In this document: in pieces, positions 27,954-36,420 of the stretch
Numbering within the stretch: position 1 is the stretch's first letter
Layout of the letters: every line of letters starts with the position of its first letter
Origin: Nitratireductor luteus
GTDB taxonomy: Bacteria > Pseudomonadota > Alphaproteobacteria > Rhizobiales > Rhizobiaceae
Direction: 5' to 3'
DNA: 64,000 nt
Assembly (NCBI RefSeq): GCF_026162365.1
Contig: NZ_JAOANW010000016.1
Span: 60,339 to 124,338 of the forward strand
Made by a program: the position numbers and the translations under genes
Notes under the pieces: model-generated
Told to the model about the DNA's origin: nothing
Seen by the model: the letters and a program-made list of their open reading frames with translations, nothing else
Databases searched by the model: none

Positions 27954-28331
27954 ATGCAACCGGTTAACCTGTTCGATCTGGCCGCGCAGCAGGCTCGGTG
28001 GCTTTCGGTCCGCCAGGCCGCCGTGGCCGGCAATGTCGCCAACGTCAACACGCCCGGCTACCGCACGGTCGATGTCGAGCCTTTCGAAAGCGTGCTGAAC
28101 AACACGCGCGTGGCCATGCAGGCCACCGATGCCTCTCACAACCAGAACGGTGTGACGCCGGCGTCCTTCGGTCTCAACGAAGCCGACGATCCGAAGCTTC
28201 TTCCCTCGAAGAACAGCGTGGTGATGGAGGAAGAACTGGTGAAGGCCGGCGAGATACGTCGCGCATTCGAACTCAATACCGCCATCGTCAAATCCTTCCA
28301 CCGCATGATGATGATGACCACGAGGACCTGA
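27954..28331 (+). CDS. flgB: Flagellar rod protein FlgB
   Basis: 125 aa from ATG 27954, which has GGAG six bases upstream; a GTG at 27942 would overlap this site. N-terminal [20 protein letters not shown] is the conserved rod motif, and the C-terminus [15 protein letters not shown] matches FlgB. It forms the proximal rod with FlgC, FlgF and FliE. Confidence 0.94.
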   Translation: MQPVNLFDLAAQQARWLSVRQAAVAGNVANVNTPGYRTVDVEPFESVLNNTRVAMQATDASHNQNGVTPASFGLNEADDPKLLPSKNSVVMEEELVKAGEIRRAFELNTAIVKSFHRMMMMTTRT

Positions 28332-28335
28332 TCGA

Positions 28336-28752
28336 ATGGATGCCCTCTCCACCGCGCTGAAAGTGGCCGGCAGCGGCCTGACCGCCCAGTCGGAGCGGAT
28401 GCGGGTCGTTTCCGAGAACCTGGCCAACGCCCAATCGACCAGCGACATACCGGGCGGCGACCCCTATCGCCGCAAGACGATCAGCTTCTCGGCCGAGCTC
28501 GACAAGGCCAGCGGCGGCAGCATGGTGGAGGTCTCCGCCATCTCCCGCGATCCCGGCGATTTCACCATCGACTATGATCCCGGCCACGAAGCCGCCGACG
28601 AGGCCGGCTACGTCAAGCGGCCCAACGTGAACATGCTTGTCGAAATGTCCGACATGCGCGAGGCGAACCGCGGCTACGAGGCCAATCTCCAGGTTATCAA
28701 GCAGGCGCGCGAACTCATTTCCATGACCATAGACCTCCTGCGGAGCAGCTGA
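28336..28752 (+). CDS. flgC: Flagellar rod protein FlgC
   Basis: 138 aa. N-terminal [20 protein letters not shown] and [10 protein letters not shown], and C-terminal [20 protein letters not shown], are classic FlgC. It starts five bases after flgB and overlaps the fliE start by one base, within the rod operon. Confidence 0.95.
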   Translation: MDALSTALKVAGSGLTAQSERMRVVSENLANAQSTSDIPGGDPYRRKTISFSAELDKASGGSMVEVSAISRDPGDFTIDYDPGHEAADEAGYVKRPNVNMLVEMSDMREANRGYEANLQVIKQARELISMTIDLLRSS

Positions 28753-29060
28753 TGATTTCCGGTATAGGTGAACTTACGAGGCTTTCGGGGCCGCAATCGA
28801 TCCTGCCTGGGCAGGAGACACAGGGCGCGGCAGCTCCGTCCGGCGACGCCTTCGCGGCGATGCTGAGCGATCTGGCGACGAGCACCGTTACCCGCCTCGA
28901 ATCCGCCGAGCAGCTCTCGGTCAAGGCGCTCCAGGGCGAGGCCGATACGCGCCAGGTGGTCGATGCGGTGATGAGCGCCGAGCAGTCCCTGCAGGCGGCC
29001 ATCGCCATCCGCGACAAGATCGTGACCGCCTATCTCGAAGTCAGCCGCATGGCGATCTGA
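28752..29060 (+). CDS. fliE: Flagellar hook-basal body complex protein FliE
   Basis: 102 aa. The C-terminal half ([51 protein letters not shown]) matches FliE, the adaptor between the MS ring and the rod. It is coupled to flgC by overlap of stop and start. Confidence 0.94.
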   Translation: MISGIGELTRLSGPQSILPGQETQGAAAPSGDAFAAMLSDLATSTVTRLESAEQLSVKALQGEADTRQVVDAVMSAEQSLQAAIAIRDKIVTAYLEVSRMAI

Positions 29061-29071
29061 GGAAGAAGAAT

Positions 29072-29860
29072 ATGAAGGCCCTATCCATCGCAGCCACCGG
29101 CATGAGCGCACAGCAGCTCAATCTCGAGGTGATCGCCAACAACATCGCCAATATCAACACCACCGGATTCAAGCGTGCGCGGGCCGAGTTTTCCGACCTT
29201 CTCTATCAGGTCGAGCGGCTGCAGGGCGTGCCGGAACGGGCCAACGCCAATATCGTGCCGGAGGGGGCCAATATCGGTCTCGGCGTTAAGACCTCGGCCG
29301 TGCGCAATGTCCACATCCAGGGCTCGCTCACCAACACCGGCAACAAGTTCGACATGGCGCTGGTCGGCAGGGGCTGGTTTGAAATCGAAGGCGCGGACGG
29401 GGAAATGCTCTACAGCCGCGCCGGAGCCTTCAACACCAACGCCACCGGCCAGCTCGTCACCGCCGACGGCTTCCCCGTCAATCCCGCCATCGTCGTCCCC
29501 GAGGGCACCGTGGAGGTAATCGTCAACAAGACCGGACAGATCTTCGCCCGCATCGACGGACAGGAAGATTTGCAGGATCTGGGCCAGCTCACACTTGCCA
29601 ATTTCGCCAATGAAGCCGGCCTTGCACCCATCGGCAACAATCTGTTCCGCGAAACAGCCGCGTCCGGTCCCGCCAATGTCGGTGTGCCGGGCGATCCGGG
29701 CTTCGCAACCGTCGAGCAGGGCTATCTGGAAGATTCCAACGTCGATCCGGTGAAGGAGATTACCGAGCTGATCTCGGCGCAGCGTGCCTATGAGATGAAT
29801 TCCAAGGTCATTAAGGCAGCCGACGAAATGGCCTCCACCATCACCCAGGCGATGCGATAG
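29072..29860 (+). CDS. flgG: Flagellar distal rod protein FlgG
   Basis: 262 aa. [20 protein letters not shown] and [20 protein letters not shown] at the N-terminus, the FlgG-specific [20 protein letters not shown] in the middle, and [20 protein letters not shown] at the C-terminus. It forms the distal rod through the P and L rings. Confidence 0.97.
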   Translation: MKALSIAATGMSAQQLNLEVIANNIANINTTGFKRARAEFSDLLYQVERLQGVPERANANIVPEGANIGLGVKTSAVRNVHIQGSLTNTGNKFDMALVGRGWFEIEGADGEMLYSRAGAFNTNATGQLVTADGFPVNPAIVVPEGTVEVIVNKTGQIFARIDGQEDLQDLGQLTLANFANEAGLAPIGNNLFRETAASGPANVGVPGDPGFATVEQGYLEDSNVDPVKEITELISAQRAYEMNSKVIKAADEMASTITQAMR

Positions 29861-30346
29861 ATGCAACACGGTTTTCTCCCGCGGCGGGCCTTACTGGCAG
29901 GACTGGCGACGGTCCTGCCGCTTTTCGCCTGCGTCCTTGCTGGCCCGGCCGGCGCGCAGGAGATCGCCGTCATCCCCACCCGCGTCATCTATCCGGGGCA
30001 GGTGGTCACCATGGATGCGCTTAATGAGGTAGCCCTGCGCCGGCCGCCGCGCGGCGGGGCAGAGATCGCGCGCAGCGTCACCGATCTCGACGGCAAGGTT
30101 GCGCGGCGCACATTGCTGCCCGGCCGGCTGGTGCCTCTGTCCTCGGTGCGCGAGGCCTACCTCGTCGAAACCGGCACCGCCGTTACGGCGGTCTACCGTC
30201 AGGGAGCGCTGACCATATCGCTGATGGCCGTACCGCTTCAGCCTGGCGCGGCGGGCGATATGATCAAACTGCGCAACGCCGATAGCGGCGCCGTGTTCAG
30301 CGGTATCGTGATGGCCGACGGCACGGTGCAGGTCGGCGCGTCATGA
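29861..30346 (+). CDS. flgA: FlgA, P-ring assembly chaperone
   Basis: 161 aa, starting directly after the flgG stop. A signal peptide (about 1-33, LLAGLATVLPLFACVLAGPA) precedes the SAF-type domain (VIPTRVIYPGQVVTMDALNE, RRTLLPGRLVPLSSVRE). It helps FlgI assemble into the P ring in the periplasm. ATGA overlap with flgI. Confidence 0.93.
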   Translation: MQHGFLPRRALLAGLATVLPLFACVLAGPAGAQEIAVIPTRVIYPGQVVTMDALNEVALRRPPRGGAEIARSVTDLDGKVARRTLLPGRLVPLSSVREAYLVETGTAVTAVYRQGALTISLMAVPLQPGAAGDMIKLRNADSGAVFSGIVMADGTVQVGAS

Positions 30347-31533
30347 TCGGCCGCCTCGTCCTTTTAGCGGCAATGGCTATCGCGACGTCCTCCGGCGCGG
30401 CCGATTACGACTATGTTCAGGCTTCCGCGCCGTCGTACCCGTCGTCCCCGTCCTCCCCCTCGGCGCTCGGCAGCGGTTCCGGCACCATGGCCGCCTCCCG
30501 CATCAAAGATATCGCACAACTGCAGGCCGCACGGGACAACCAGCTCGTCGGCTATGGCCTCGTCATCGGCCTCAAGGGCACCGGCGACAGCTTGCGCAAC
30601 GCCCCTTTCACCGAGCAGTCCATCCGCGCCATGCTCGAGAACCTCGGCATCGCCACTGAAGGCGGGCGTGCCCGCGCCAAGAACGTCGCCGCAGTTATAG
30701 TGACGGCCAACCTGCCGCCTTTCGTGCAGTCCGGCGCGCGCATCGACGTGACCGTCTCCTCGCTCGGCGACGCCACCTCGCTGGCCGGCGGCACTCTCGT
30801 CATGACCCCGCTGCGCGCCGCCGATGGCGAGATTTACGCCGTGGGTCAGGGGTCGGTCATCGTTTCCGGATTCAGCGCCCAGGGGCAGGCCGAATCCCTG
30901 ACTCAGGGCGTACCGACCGCCGGCCGCGTGCCCAATGGCGGCATCATCGAGCGGCAGGTCGCAGCGGAATTCGGCGATACTTCCGTCCTGACGCTGCAAC
31001 TTCGCAACCCCGATTTCTCCACCGCCGTGCGCATCACCGACGCCATCAACGCCTATACCACCCAGCGCTTCGGCATGATCACCGCTGCCGAACAGGACGC
31101 GCGAACCATCCGGATACGCCGTCCGAAGGATATATCGGCCGCGCGCTTCTATGCCGAGATCGAGAACCTCGTCGTCGAATCCGATGGCCCCGCCCGCGTC
31201 GTCGTCGACGAGCGCACCGGTACCGTAGTGATAGGCCAGGATGTCCGCATCTCGCGCGTTGCCATCTCCCATGGCGCACTCACCGTCCGCATCACGGAAA
31301 TGCCGCAGGTCGTGCAGCCGGAACCCTTCTCGCTTGGCGAGACGGCGGTCGAACCCTACACCGTCATCGAGGCCGACCAGCCGGATGCACGGGTCGCCGT
31401 CCTTGACGGGCCGGACCTGCAAACGCTGGTCGCCGGCCTCAACCGTCTCGGCGTAAAACCCGACGGCATCATCGCCATTCTCCAGGGCATCAAATCGGCC
31501 GGCGCGCTGCAGGCCGAGCTGGTGTTGCAATAG
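30343..31533 (+). CDS. flgI: Flagellar P-ring protein FlgI
   Basis: 396 aa. After the signal peptide (about 1-20) there is an unusual Ser/Pro/Gly-rich segment (about 22-49) before the conserved start SRIKDIAQLQAARDNQLVGY. The body (GLVIGLKGTGDSLRNAPFTE, MLENLGI, VTVSSLGDATSLAGGTLVMT) and C-terminus (LVAGLNRLGVKPDGIIAILQ) are standard. It forms the P ring around the rod in the peptidoglycan layer. Confidence 0.96.
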   Translation: MIGRLVLLAAMAIATSSGAADYDYVQASAPSYPSSPSSPSALGSGSGTMAASRIKDIAQLQAARDNQLVGYGLVIGLKGTGDSLRNAPFTEQSIRAMLENLGIATEGGRARAKNVAAVIVTANLPPFVQSGARIDVTVSSLGDATSLAGGTLVMTPLRAADGEIYAVGQGSVIVSGFSAQGQAESLTQGVPTAGRVPNGGIIERQVAAEFGDTSVLTLQLRNPDFSTAVRITDAINAYTTQRFGMITAAEQDARTIRIRRPKDISAARFYAEIENLVVESDGPARVVVDERTGTVVIGQDVRISRVAISHGALTVRITEMPQVVQPEPFSLGETAVEPYTVIEADQPDARVAVLDGPDLQTLVAGLNRLGVKPDGIIAILQGIKSAGALQAELVLQ

Positions 31534-31544
31534 GGATCGTGACC

Positions 31545-32081
31545 ATGAAGCTCTCCGTGCCGCGATGGCCCAAAACCCTCCGCTGGGATCGTTGTGCTCT
31601 GATCTTGTGCGTGGCCGTGCTGGCGCTGTCCACGGCGCCGGGCCAGCGCGCCCTGCAGGCGGCCGAGAGCATGGCCAACGCCACGCAGGACGAGATCGAG
31701 CGGTTCTGCGCCAACATCGCCGACGCCGCCCGTGACCGGCGCTATTCGCTGCAGCGCCTGGAGCTTGAAAAGCTGCGCGGCGAGATAGACGAACGCATCG
31801 TGGCGCTGGAGGAAAAGCGCTCCGAATACGAGGGCTGGCTCGCCCGCCGGGACGCTTTCCTGGCCAAGGCGGAGGGCGGCGTCGTAAGCATCTATGCAAG
31901 CATGCGGCCCGACGCCGCCGCCGAGCGCCTGGCCGAGGTGCGGGCGGAACTGGCCGCCGCCATTCTGATGAAGCTGGAGCCCCGCGTGGCCGGCGTCATC
32001 CTCAACGAAATGAACAGCAAATCGGCCGCGGCCCTGACCACCATCATCGCCAGCGCGGCACGCCCCGAGGATCCCTCATGA
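31545..32081 (+). CDS. motE: MotE, periplasmic chaperone for MotC
   Basis: 178 aa from ATG 31545 (AGGGA nine bases upstream; GTG 31539 is too close to it). A signal sequence or anchor (about 14-36) precedes a coiled-coil region (about 55-90) and an MgtE-N-like C-terminal domain (AERLAEVRAELAAAILMKLE, ILNEMNSKSAAALTTIIASA). In S. meliloti MotE is a disulfide-linked dimer that stabilises MotC in the periplasm; the family is a hallmark of rhizobial motors. The 3' end is repeated downstream by the 128-bp duplication. Confidence 0.88.
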   Translation: MKLSVPRWPKTLRWDRCALILCVAVLALSTAPGQRALQAAESMANATQDEIERFCANIADAARDRRYSLQRLELEKLRGEIDERIVALEEKRSEYEGWLARRDAFLAKAEGGVVSIYASMRPDAAAERLAEVRAELAAAILMKLEPRVAGVILNEMNSKSAAALTTIIASAARPEDPS

Positions 32082-32233
32082 TACGTTTCGCCCGCCTGCC
32101 GCTGCAGCCCCGCGTGGCCGGCGTCATCCTCAACGAAATGAACAGCAAATCGGCCGCGGCCCTGACCACCATCATCGCCAGCGCGGCACGCCCCGAGGAT
32201 CCCTCATGATACGTTTCGCCCGCCTGCCGCTGC
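31978..32233 (+). repeat. Exact 128-bp tandem duplication across the motE/flgH junction
   Basis: 31978-32105 and 32106-32233 are identical over all 128 bases. The unit contains the last 34 sense codons of motE, its stop, and the first ten codons of flgH including the ATG. The second copy restores the complete flgH start; the first copy's flgH start runs into a second motE tail. Confidence 0.97.
32078..32209 (+). CDS. Chimeric 43-codon ORF (FlgH N-terminus fused to MotE C-terminus) made by the duplication
   Basis: It starts at the first copy of the flgH ATG (MIRFARLPLQ), then continues in frame into the second copy of the motE tail (PRVAGVILNEMNSKSAAALT...) and stops at 32207-32209. It keeps ATGA overlaps on both sides, with the motE stop and with the true flgH start at 32206, so ribosomes could pass motE to chimera to flgH. 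It lacks the FlgH lipobox and is probably without function, acting only as a coupling bridge. Confidence 0.55.
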   Translation: MIRFARLPLQPRVAGVILNEMNSKSAAALTTIIASAARPEDPS

Positions 32234-32913
32234 TCGTGGTGACCCTGGCGGTGGCCGGCTGCGCCGCCGACAGCGAGTTCAACAGACCACCCGCCCTTTC
32301 ACCGGTCGGCGCGGGGGCCGAACCAACTTCGCTTCCCGCCTATCACTACCCGAACCGCCCCCCCTCCTCGGTCAGCCGCTATTCGCTATGGAGCGACCGG
32401 CAAAGCCGCTTCTTCACCGACCCGCGCGCGCTGGAAGTGGGTGATATCCTGACGGTGGAGATTTCGATCGACGACAAGGCCAGTTTCAAGAACGAATCGG
32501 AGCGTTCGCGCCAGGCCAGCCGCAATCTTGGCCTTTCCGGGGCATTCGCCCTCGGCGGTGCGGGATCGTCTGGTTCGGCCGAAGCCGAAATCGGCTCCGG
32601 CACCTCGACCAACGGCGCCGGCGCGACCGAGCGTTCCGAGGCGATCAAACTTACGGTCGCGGCAATCGTCACCGAAAGGCTGCCCAACGGCAATCTTCGT
32701 ATTTCGGGCACCCAGGAAGTGCGCGTGAATGCGGAGTTGCGCGTACTCACCATTGCCGGCATCGCCCGACCCAGCGACATCGGACCGAACAACACGATCT
32801 CCTATGAACGTATAGCGGAGGCGCGCATCTCCTACGGCGGGCGCGGCCGCCTCACCGAGGTCCAGCAGCCGCCTTACGGCCAGGAATTCCTCGACAAAGT
32901 ACTCCCATTCTAA
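32206..32913 (+). CDS. flgH: Flagellar L-ring lipoprotein FlgH
   Basis: 235 aa. Lipoprotein signal with lipobox AVAGC (Cys19). The body carries SLWSDRQSRFFTDPRALEVG, DILTVEISIDDKASFKNESE and GTQEVRVNAELRVLTIAGIA, typical of FlgH. It forms the L ring in the outer membrane. The start is the second copy of the duplicated ATG; the reading frame is intact. Confidence 0.96.
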   Translation: MIRFARLPLLVVTLAVAGCAADSEFNRPPALSPVGAGAEPTSLPAYHYPNRPPSSVSRYSLWSDRQSRFFTDPRALEVGDILTVEISIDDKASFKNESERSRQASRNLGLSGAFALGGAGSSGSAEAEIGSGTSTNGAGATERSEAIKLTVAAIVTERLPNGNLRISGTQEVRVNAELRVLTIAGIARPSDIGPNNTISYERIAEARISYGGRGRLTEVQQPPYGQEFLDKVLPF

Positions 32914-32925
32914 GGGCAAGCGTCC

Positions 32926-33429
32926 GTGACACTCGTCATCCAGGAAGAAGAAGAAAAGAAGGGGCCGTCGCTCATCCTGCAGGTCGTCGCCCTGCTGGTC
33001 GTGACAGCGATGGCTGTCGGAATGGGTTGGTTCACCGGTGGCTACCTGGAGGAGCGCCAGATCGTCAAGACGGAACCAACCGGCTTCAACGACGGGAGCA
33101 AGGCAGCGGCAGCGCCGGCGGCTGCCGAAGGCGAAGCCCCTCTTCCGCCTGTGATACATGCGCTTGACCCCATCACCACCAATCTGGCCGACCCGAGCGA
33201 AATCTGGGTTCGTATGGAAGTCGCGCTCGTCTTTTCGGCGCAGCCGGACCCGGCACTGGCCGAAGCCATTCACCAAGACCTGTTCGCCTTCATGCGCACG
33301 GTCAAGCTGCGTCAGATCGAAAGCGCGAGCGGCTTCCAGCACCTGAAGGAAGACTTGCTCGAACGCGCCCGCATTCGCAGCGACGGCCAGGTGGAGAATG
33401 TTCTGTTCAGGACATTTCTGTTCGAATGA
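32926..33429 (+). CDS. fliL: Flagellar basal body-associated protein FliL
   Basis: 167 aa with GTG start. A short acidic/basic cytoplasmic tail (EEEEKKG) and one membrane helix (about 15-37) are followed by a linker rich in Ala, and the periplasmic FliL domain (about 75-166: ITTNLADPSEIWVRMEVALV, AIHQDLFAFMRTVKLRQIES, DLLERARIRSDGQVENVLFR). It supports the stator at the basal body. ATGA overlap with fliP. Confidence 0.93.
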   Translation: MTLVIQEEEEKKGPSLILQVVALLVVTAMAVGMGWFTGGYLEERQIVKTEPTGFNDGSKAAAAPAAAEGEAPLPPVIHALDPITTNLADPSEIWVRMEVALVFSAQPDPALAEAIHQDLFAFMRTVKLRQIESASGFQHLKEDLLERARIRSDGQVENVLFRTFLFE

Positions 33430-34163
33430 TCCGCACGCTGCCCTTCGCAATGGCGCTGCTTTTCCTTGCCGCACCCGCCCAGGCCCAGACTCTCGATTTC
33501 GGTGCGCTCGCGGGCGATACGAACGGAACGACCGTAGGCTACATCATCCAGATGTTTGGCCTGCTCACGGTTCTGTCCATCGCGCCCGGTATCCTGATCA
33601 TGGTGACGAGCTTCACCCGCTTCGTCATCGCCTTCTCGATCCTCAGGGCCGGCATGGGTCTGCCATCGACGCCGGCCAATCTCATCCTCATCAGCCTGGC
33701 GCTCTTCATGACATTCTATGTAATGGCCCCGACCTTCGACCGGGCGTGGAACGAAGGTGTGCGTCCCCTGATGGACAACGAGATCACTGAAACAGTGGCC
33801 ATGGAGCGTATCGCGCAGCCTTTCCGCACCTTCATGGCGAACAATGTGCGCGAAAAGGACTTCGCGCTGTTCGCCGACCTGGCGGCGGAACGTGGCGAAA
33901 TAGAAATTTCCGCGGACAGCGTGGATTTGCGCGTCCTCGTCCCGGCCTTCATGATCTCGGAAATCCGCCGAGGCTTCGAGATCGGATTTCTGATCGTGCT
34001 GCCGTTCCTGGTGATCGACCTGATCGTCGCCACCATAACCATGTCGATGGGCATGATGATGTTGCCGCCCACCGTGGTCTCGCTGCCGTTCAAGATATTG
34101 TTCTTCGTGCTGATCGACGGGTGGAATCTGCTCGTAGGCAGCCTCGTGCGGTCGTTCCTTTAG
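33426..34163 (+). CDS. fliP: Flagellar export gate protein FliP
   Basis: 245 aa. Signal peptide (about 1-21) and four membrane segments. Family motifs: LSIAPGILIMVTSFTRFVIA, AFMISEIRRGFEIGFLIVLP, VATITMSMGMMMLPPTVVSL. It forms the core of the export gate with FliQ and FliR. FliO, which often precedes FliP, is not encoded here. Last gene before the flagellins; a 6-bp hairpin (34189-34205) follows the stop. Confidence 0.96.
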   Translation: MIRTLPFAMALLFLAAPAQAQTLDFGALAGDTNGTTVGYIIQMFGLLTVLSIAPGILIMVTSFTRFVIAFSILRAGMGLPSTPANLILISLALFMTFYVMAPTFDRAWNEGVRPLMDNEITETVAMERIAQPFRTFMANNVREKDFALFADLAAERGEIEISADSVDLRVLVPAFMISEIRRGFEIGFLIVLPFLVIDLIVATITMSMGMMMLPPTVVSLPFKILFFVLIDGWNLLVGSLVRSFL

Positions 34164-34358
34164 AGCGCCTCGCGCGCGGGACGTGCCTGCCGAAAATAGT
34201 TCGGCCGATTATCCTTTTGGTAGGATTTCCTCCCCATAAATGCATCCGAAAGCAGGGCGGAGTGACCGTGTATGTAGGTCACCGGCATGATGCCTCTCCG
34301 TCCTACCGGATCGCCCGGTATGTCCCGCGTAATTTTCGTATTCAGGGGCGTATTTCCC

Positions 34359-35240
34359 ATGGCAAGCATCAATACCAATGCGTCGGCAATGACCGCGCTG
34401 CAGACCCTCAACTCCATCTCCAAGAACATGGCGACCACCCAGTCGCGCATCTCGACCGGCCTTCGTGTCGCCGAAGCGTCCGACAACTCGGCCTATTGGT
34501 CGATCGCCACGTCGATGAAATCCGACAACAAGGCTCTTTCGGCAGTGCAGGACGCGCTCGGCCTTGGCGCCGGCAAGATCGACACGGCCTATACCGGCAT
34601 GAACAGCGCTCTTGAGGCGGTCGACGAGATCAAGCAGAAGCTGATCACGGCGCGCGGCGCAAGCGTTGAGGACAAGGCGAAGATCCAGGCGGAAATCGAT
34701 GCCTATCAGGATCAGCTGACCGCCATCTCCAACTCCGCGTCCTATGCCGGCGACAACTGGCTGTCGCGCAATTCCGACACCGATCCGACCTCGGTCAGTG
34801 TCGTGTCGTCCTTTGCCGACGGAGCCGTCGGCACCATCAACATCGACCTGAGCACCGTTACTCTCGTGGACGCTGGCGCGGGCAACGGCCTCCTGGAAAC
34901 AGTAGGTGCGGCCTCCGGCTCTACGGTCCTCGGGATGACCGTTGTCGGAACGACCGATGCCGACATTGACAACCTCATCACCGACATCGACACCGCGCTT
35001 GGAACAATGGCCACTGCGGCCTCGAACCTTGGCGCCGGCAAGATGCGCATCGATCTGCAGAAGGACTTCGTCTCCAAGCTCTCCGACGCCATCGACCGCG
35101 GCGTGGGCCAGCTCGTGGACGCCGACATGAACGAAGAATCGGCCCGTCTGTCGGCCCTTCAGGTTCAGCAGCAGCTGGGCGTTCAGGCGCTTTCGATCGC
35201 CAACCAGAACACCCAGGGCATTCTCTCGCTCTTCCGCTAA
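34359..35240 (+). CDS. fla: Flagellin (first copy)
   Basis: 293 aa from ATG 34359. The D0/D1 N-terminus (TNASAMTALQTLNSISKNMA, RISTGLRVAEASDNSAYWSI) and the C-terminus (ESARLSALQVQQQLGVQALS, IANQNTQGILSLFR) are flagellin. The central domain is short, so the protein is about 100 residues smaller than the S. meliloti flagellins. It has no Cys and no signal peptide; export is through the flagellar channel. AGGGG lies 11 bases upstream. It is a monocistronic unit with its own terminator. Confidence 0.95.
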   Translation: MASINTNASAMTALQTLNSISKNMATTQSRISTGLRVAEASDNSAYWSIATSMKSDNKALSAVQDALGLGAGKIDTAYTGMNSALEAVDEIKQKLITARGASVEDKAKIQAEIDAYQDQLTAISNSASYAGDNWLSRNSDTDPTSVSVVSSFADGAVGTINIDLSTVTLVDAGAGNGLLETVGAASGSTVLGMTVVGTTDADIDNLITDIDTALGTMATAASNLGAGKMRIDLQKDFVSKLSDAIDRGVGQLVDADMNEESARLSALQVQQQLGVQALSIANQNTQGILSLFR

Positions 35241-35284
35241 TCCGCGGTTTTCCGGGCCTAGCCCGGAGCGAAATGACAATCGGT

Positions 35285-35317
35285 CGGGCCGCTTCCTACG
35301 GGAGGCGGCCCGTTTTT
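35285..35317 (+). terminator. Intrinsic terminator of the first flagellin gene
   Basis: A GC-rich stem CGGGCCGC...GCGGCCCG with about 12-13 nucleotides in its apical part (35285-35312) is followed directly by five T (35313-35317). It lies 45 bases after the stop codon. Confidence 0.88.
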
Positions 35318-35437
35318 GCTTGCCGACCCATCACCGGTTAAACAGTTGTTAACCATAGCTTTGTAGTCATGGTTAACCAAAGGTTTCGCCGCCGGGTCCC
35401 AACCGGCCCGAGGCACACAGTCGAAGGGGTGAGCAAC

Positions 35438-36307
35438 GTGGCCAGCATCATGACGAACGCCTCTGCAATGGTTGCATTGCAGAGCCTTAAAGCCACCAAC
35501 AAGGCGATGGACACCGTTCAGGGCCGCATCTCCACGGGCTATCGGGTGGCGGAAGCCAGCGACAACGCCGCCTACTGGTCGATTGCCACCACCATGCGCT
35601 CCGATAACAAGGCGCTTTCGGCGGTACAGGATTCGCTGGGGCTGGGGGCAGGCAAGATCGACACGGCCTACACCTCCATGAGTGACATCATCGGTCGGGT
35701 CGACGAGATCAAGTCGAAGCTTGTTTCAGCGCGCGGGGCGAGCGCGGAGAACCAGACGAAGATCCAGGCCGAAATCTCGGTTCTGCAGGACCACATCAGA
35801 AACGCCGCCATGGGCGCCAGCTATGCCGGCACCAATATCCTGGCGACGGATTCCACCGCCGATGTCGAGATCGTTTCGTCCTACAATCGTGCATCCGACG
35901 GCACCGTTTCGGTCGGAACCATCACCGTGTCCATCGCGACGATAAAGCTGTTCGACGCCGCCGGCGCCGTCGCCGAGCCCATGGTCGCCGACATCATGGC
36001 AATAGACGTCAACGGTGCAACAGATGCTCAGGTCGACACCTTTCTGACGCAGCTCGAAACCGGCATGGGCCTGATGGCCAATGCGGCCGCCGATCTCGGT
36101 GCGGCAAAAACCCGGCTGGACCTGCAGAAAGATTTTGTCGCCAACCTCAAGAACTCCATCGAGCGTGGTGTCGGTGCGCTGGTCGATGCCGACATGAGCG
36201 AGGAATCAACCAAGCTCCAGGCCCTTCAGGTTCAGCAGCAACTAGGCATCCAGGCGCTTTCCATCGCCAACCAGAACGCCCAGAGCATCCTCGCCCTCTT
36301 CAAGTAA
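35438..36307 (+). CDS. fla: Flagellin (second copy)
   Basis: 289 aa from GTG 35438, placed by GGGGTGAG just upstream and by alignment with the first copy. N-terminus TNASAMVALQSLKATNKAMD, RISTGYRVAEASDNAAYWSI; C-terminus ESTKLQALQVQQQLGIQALS, IANQNAQSILALFK. The D0/D1 parts are close to the first copy while the central part differs, so the two may form a mixed (complex) filament as in rhizobia. It is followed by its own terminator. Confidence 0.95.
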   Translation: MASIMTNASAMVALQSLKATNKAMDTVQGRISTGYRVAEASDNAAYWSIATTMRSDNKALSAVQDSLGLGAGKIDTAYTSMSDIIGRVDEIKSKLVSARGASAENQTKIQAEISVLQDHIRNAAMGASYAGTNILATDSTADVEIVSSYNRASDGTVSVGTITVSIATIKLFDAAGAVAEPMVADIMAIDVNGATDAQVDTFLTQLETGMGLMANAAADLGAAKTRLDLQKDFVANLKNSIERGVGALVDADMSEESTKLQALQVQQQLGIQALSIANQNAQSILALFK

Positions 36308-36330
36308 TCACCGTTGTACGTATCTGAATG

Positions 36331-36364
36331 ATGGGCCGCTCCATGCGCGGCCCATTTCATTTTC
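36331..36364 (+). terminator. Intrinsic terminator of the second flagellin gene
   Basis: Perfect 9-bp stem ATGGGCCGC (36331-36339) / GCGGCCCAT (36347-36355) with a 7-base loop, followed by TTCATTTT. It lies 23 bases after the stop codon. Confidence 0.82.
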
Positions 36365-36420
36365 GCACAAGTTTCAAGGCCTAGTGTCACTACGTATCCT
36401 GCCGAGGAGTGTGGTGGACT

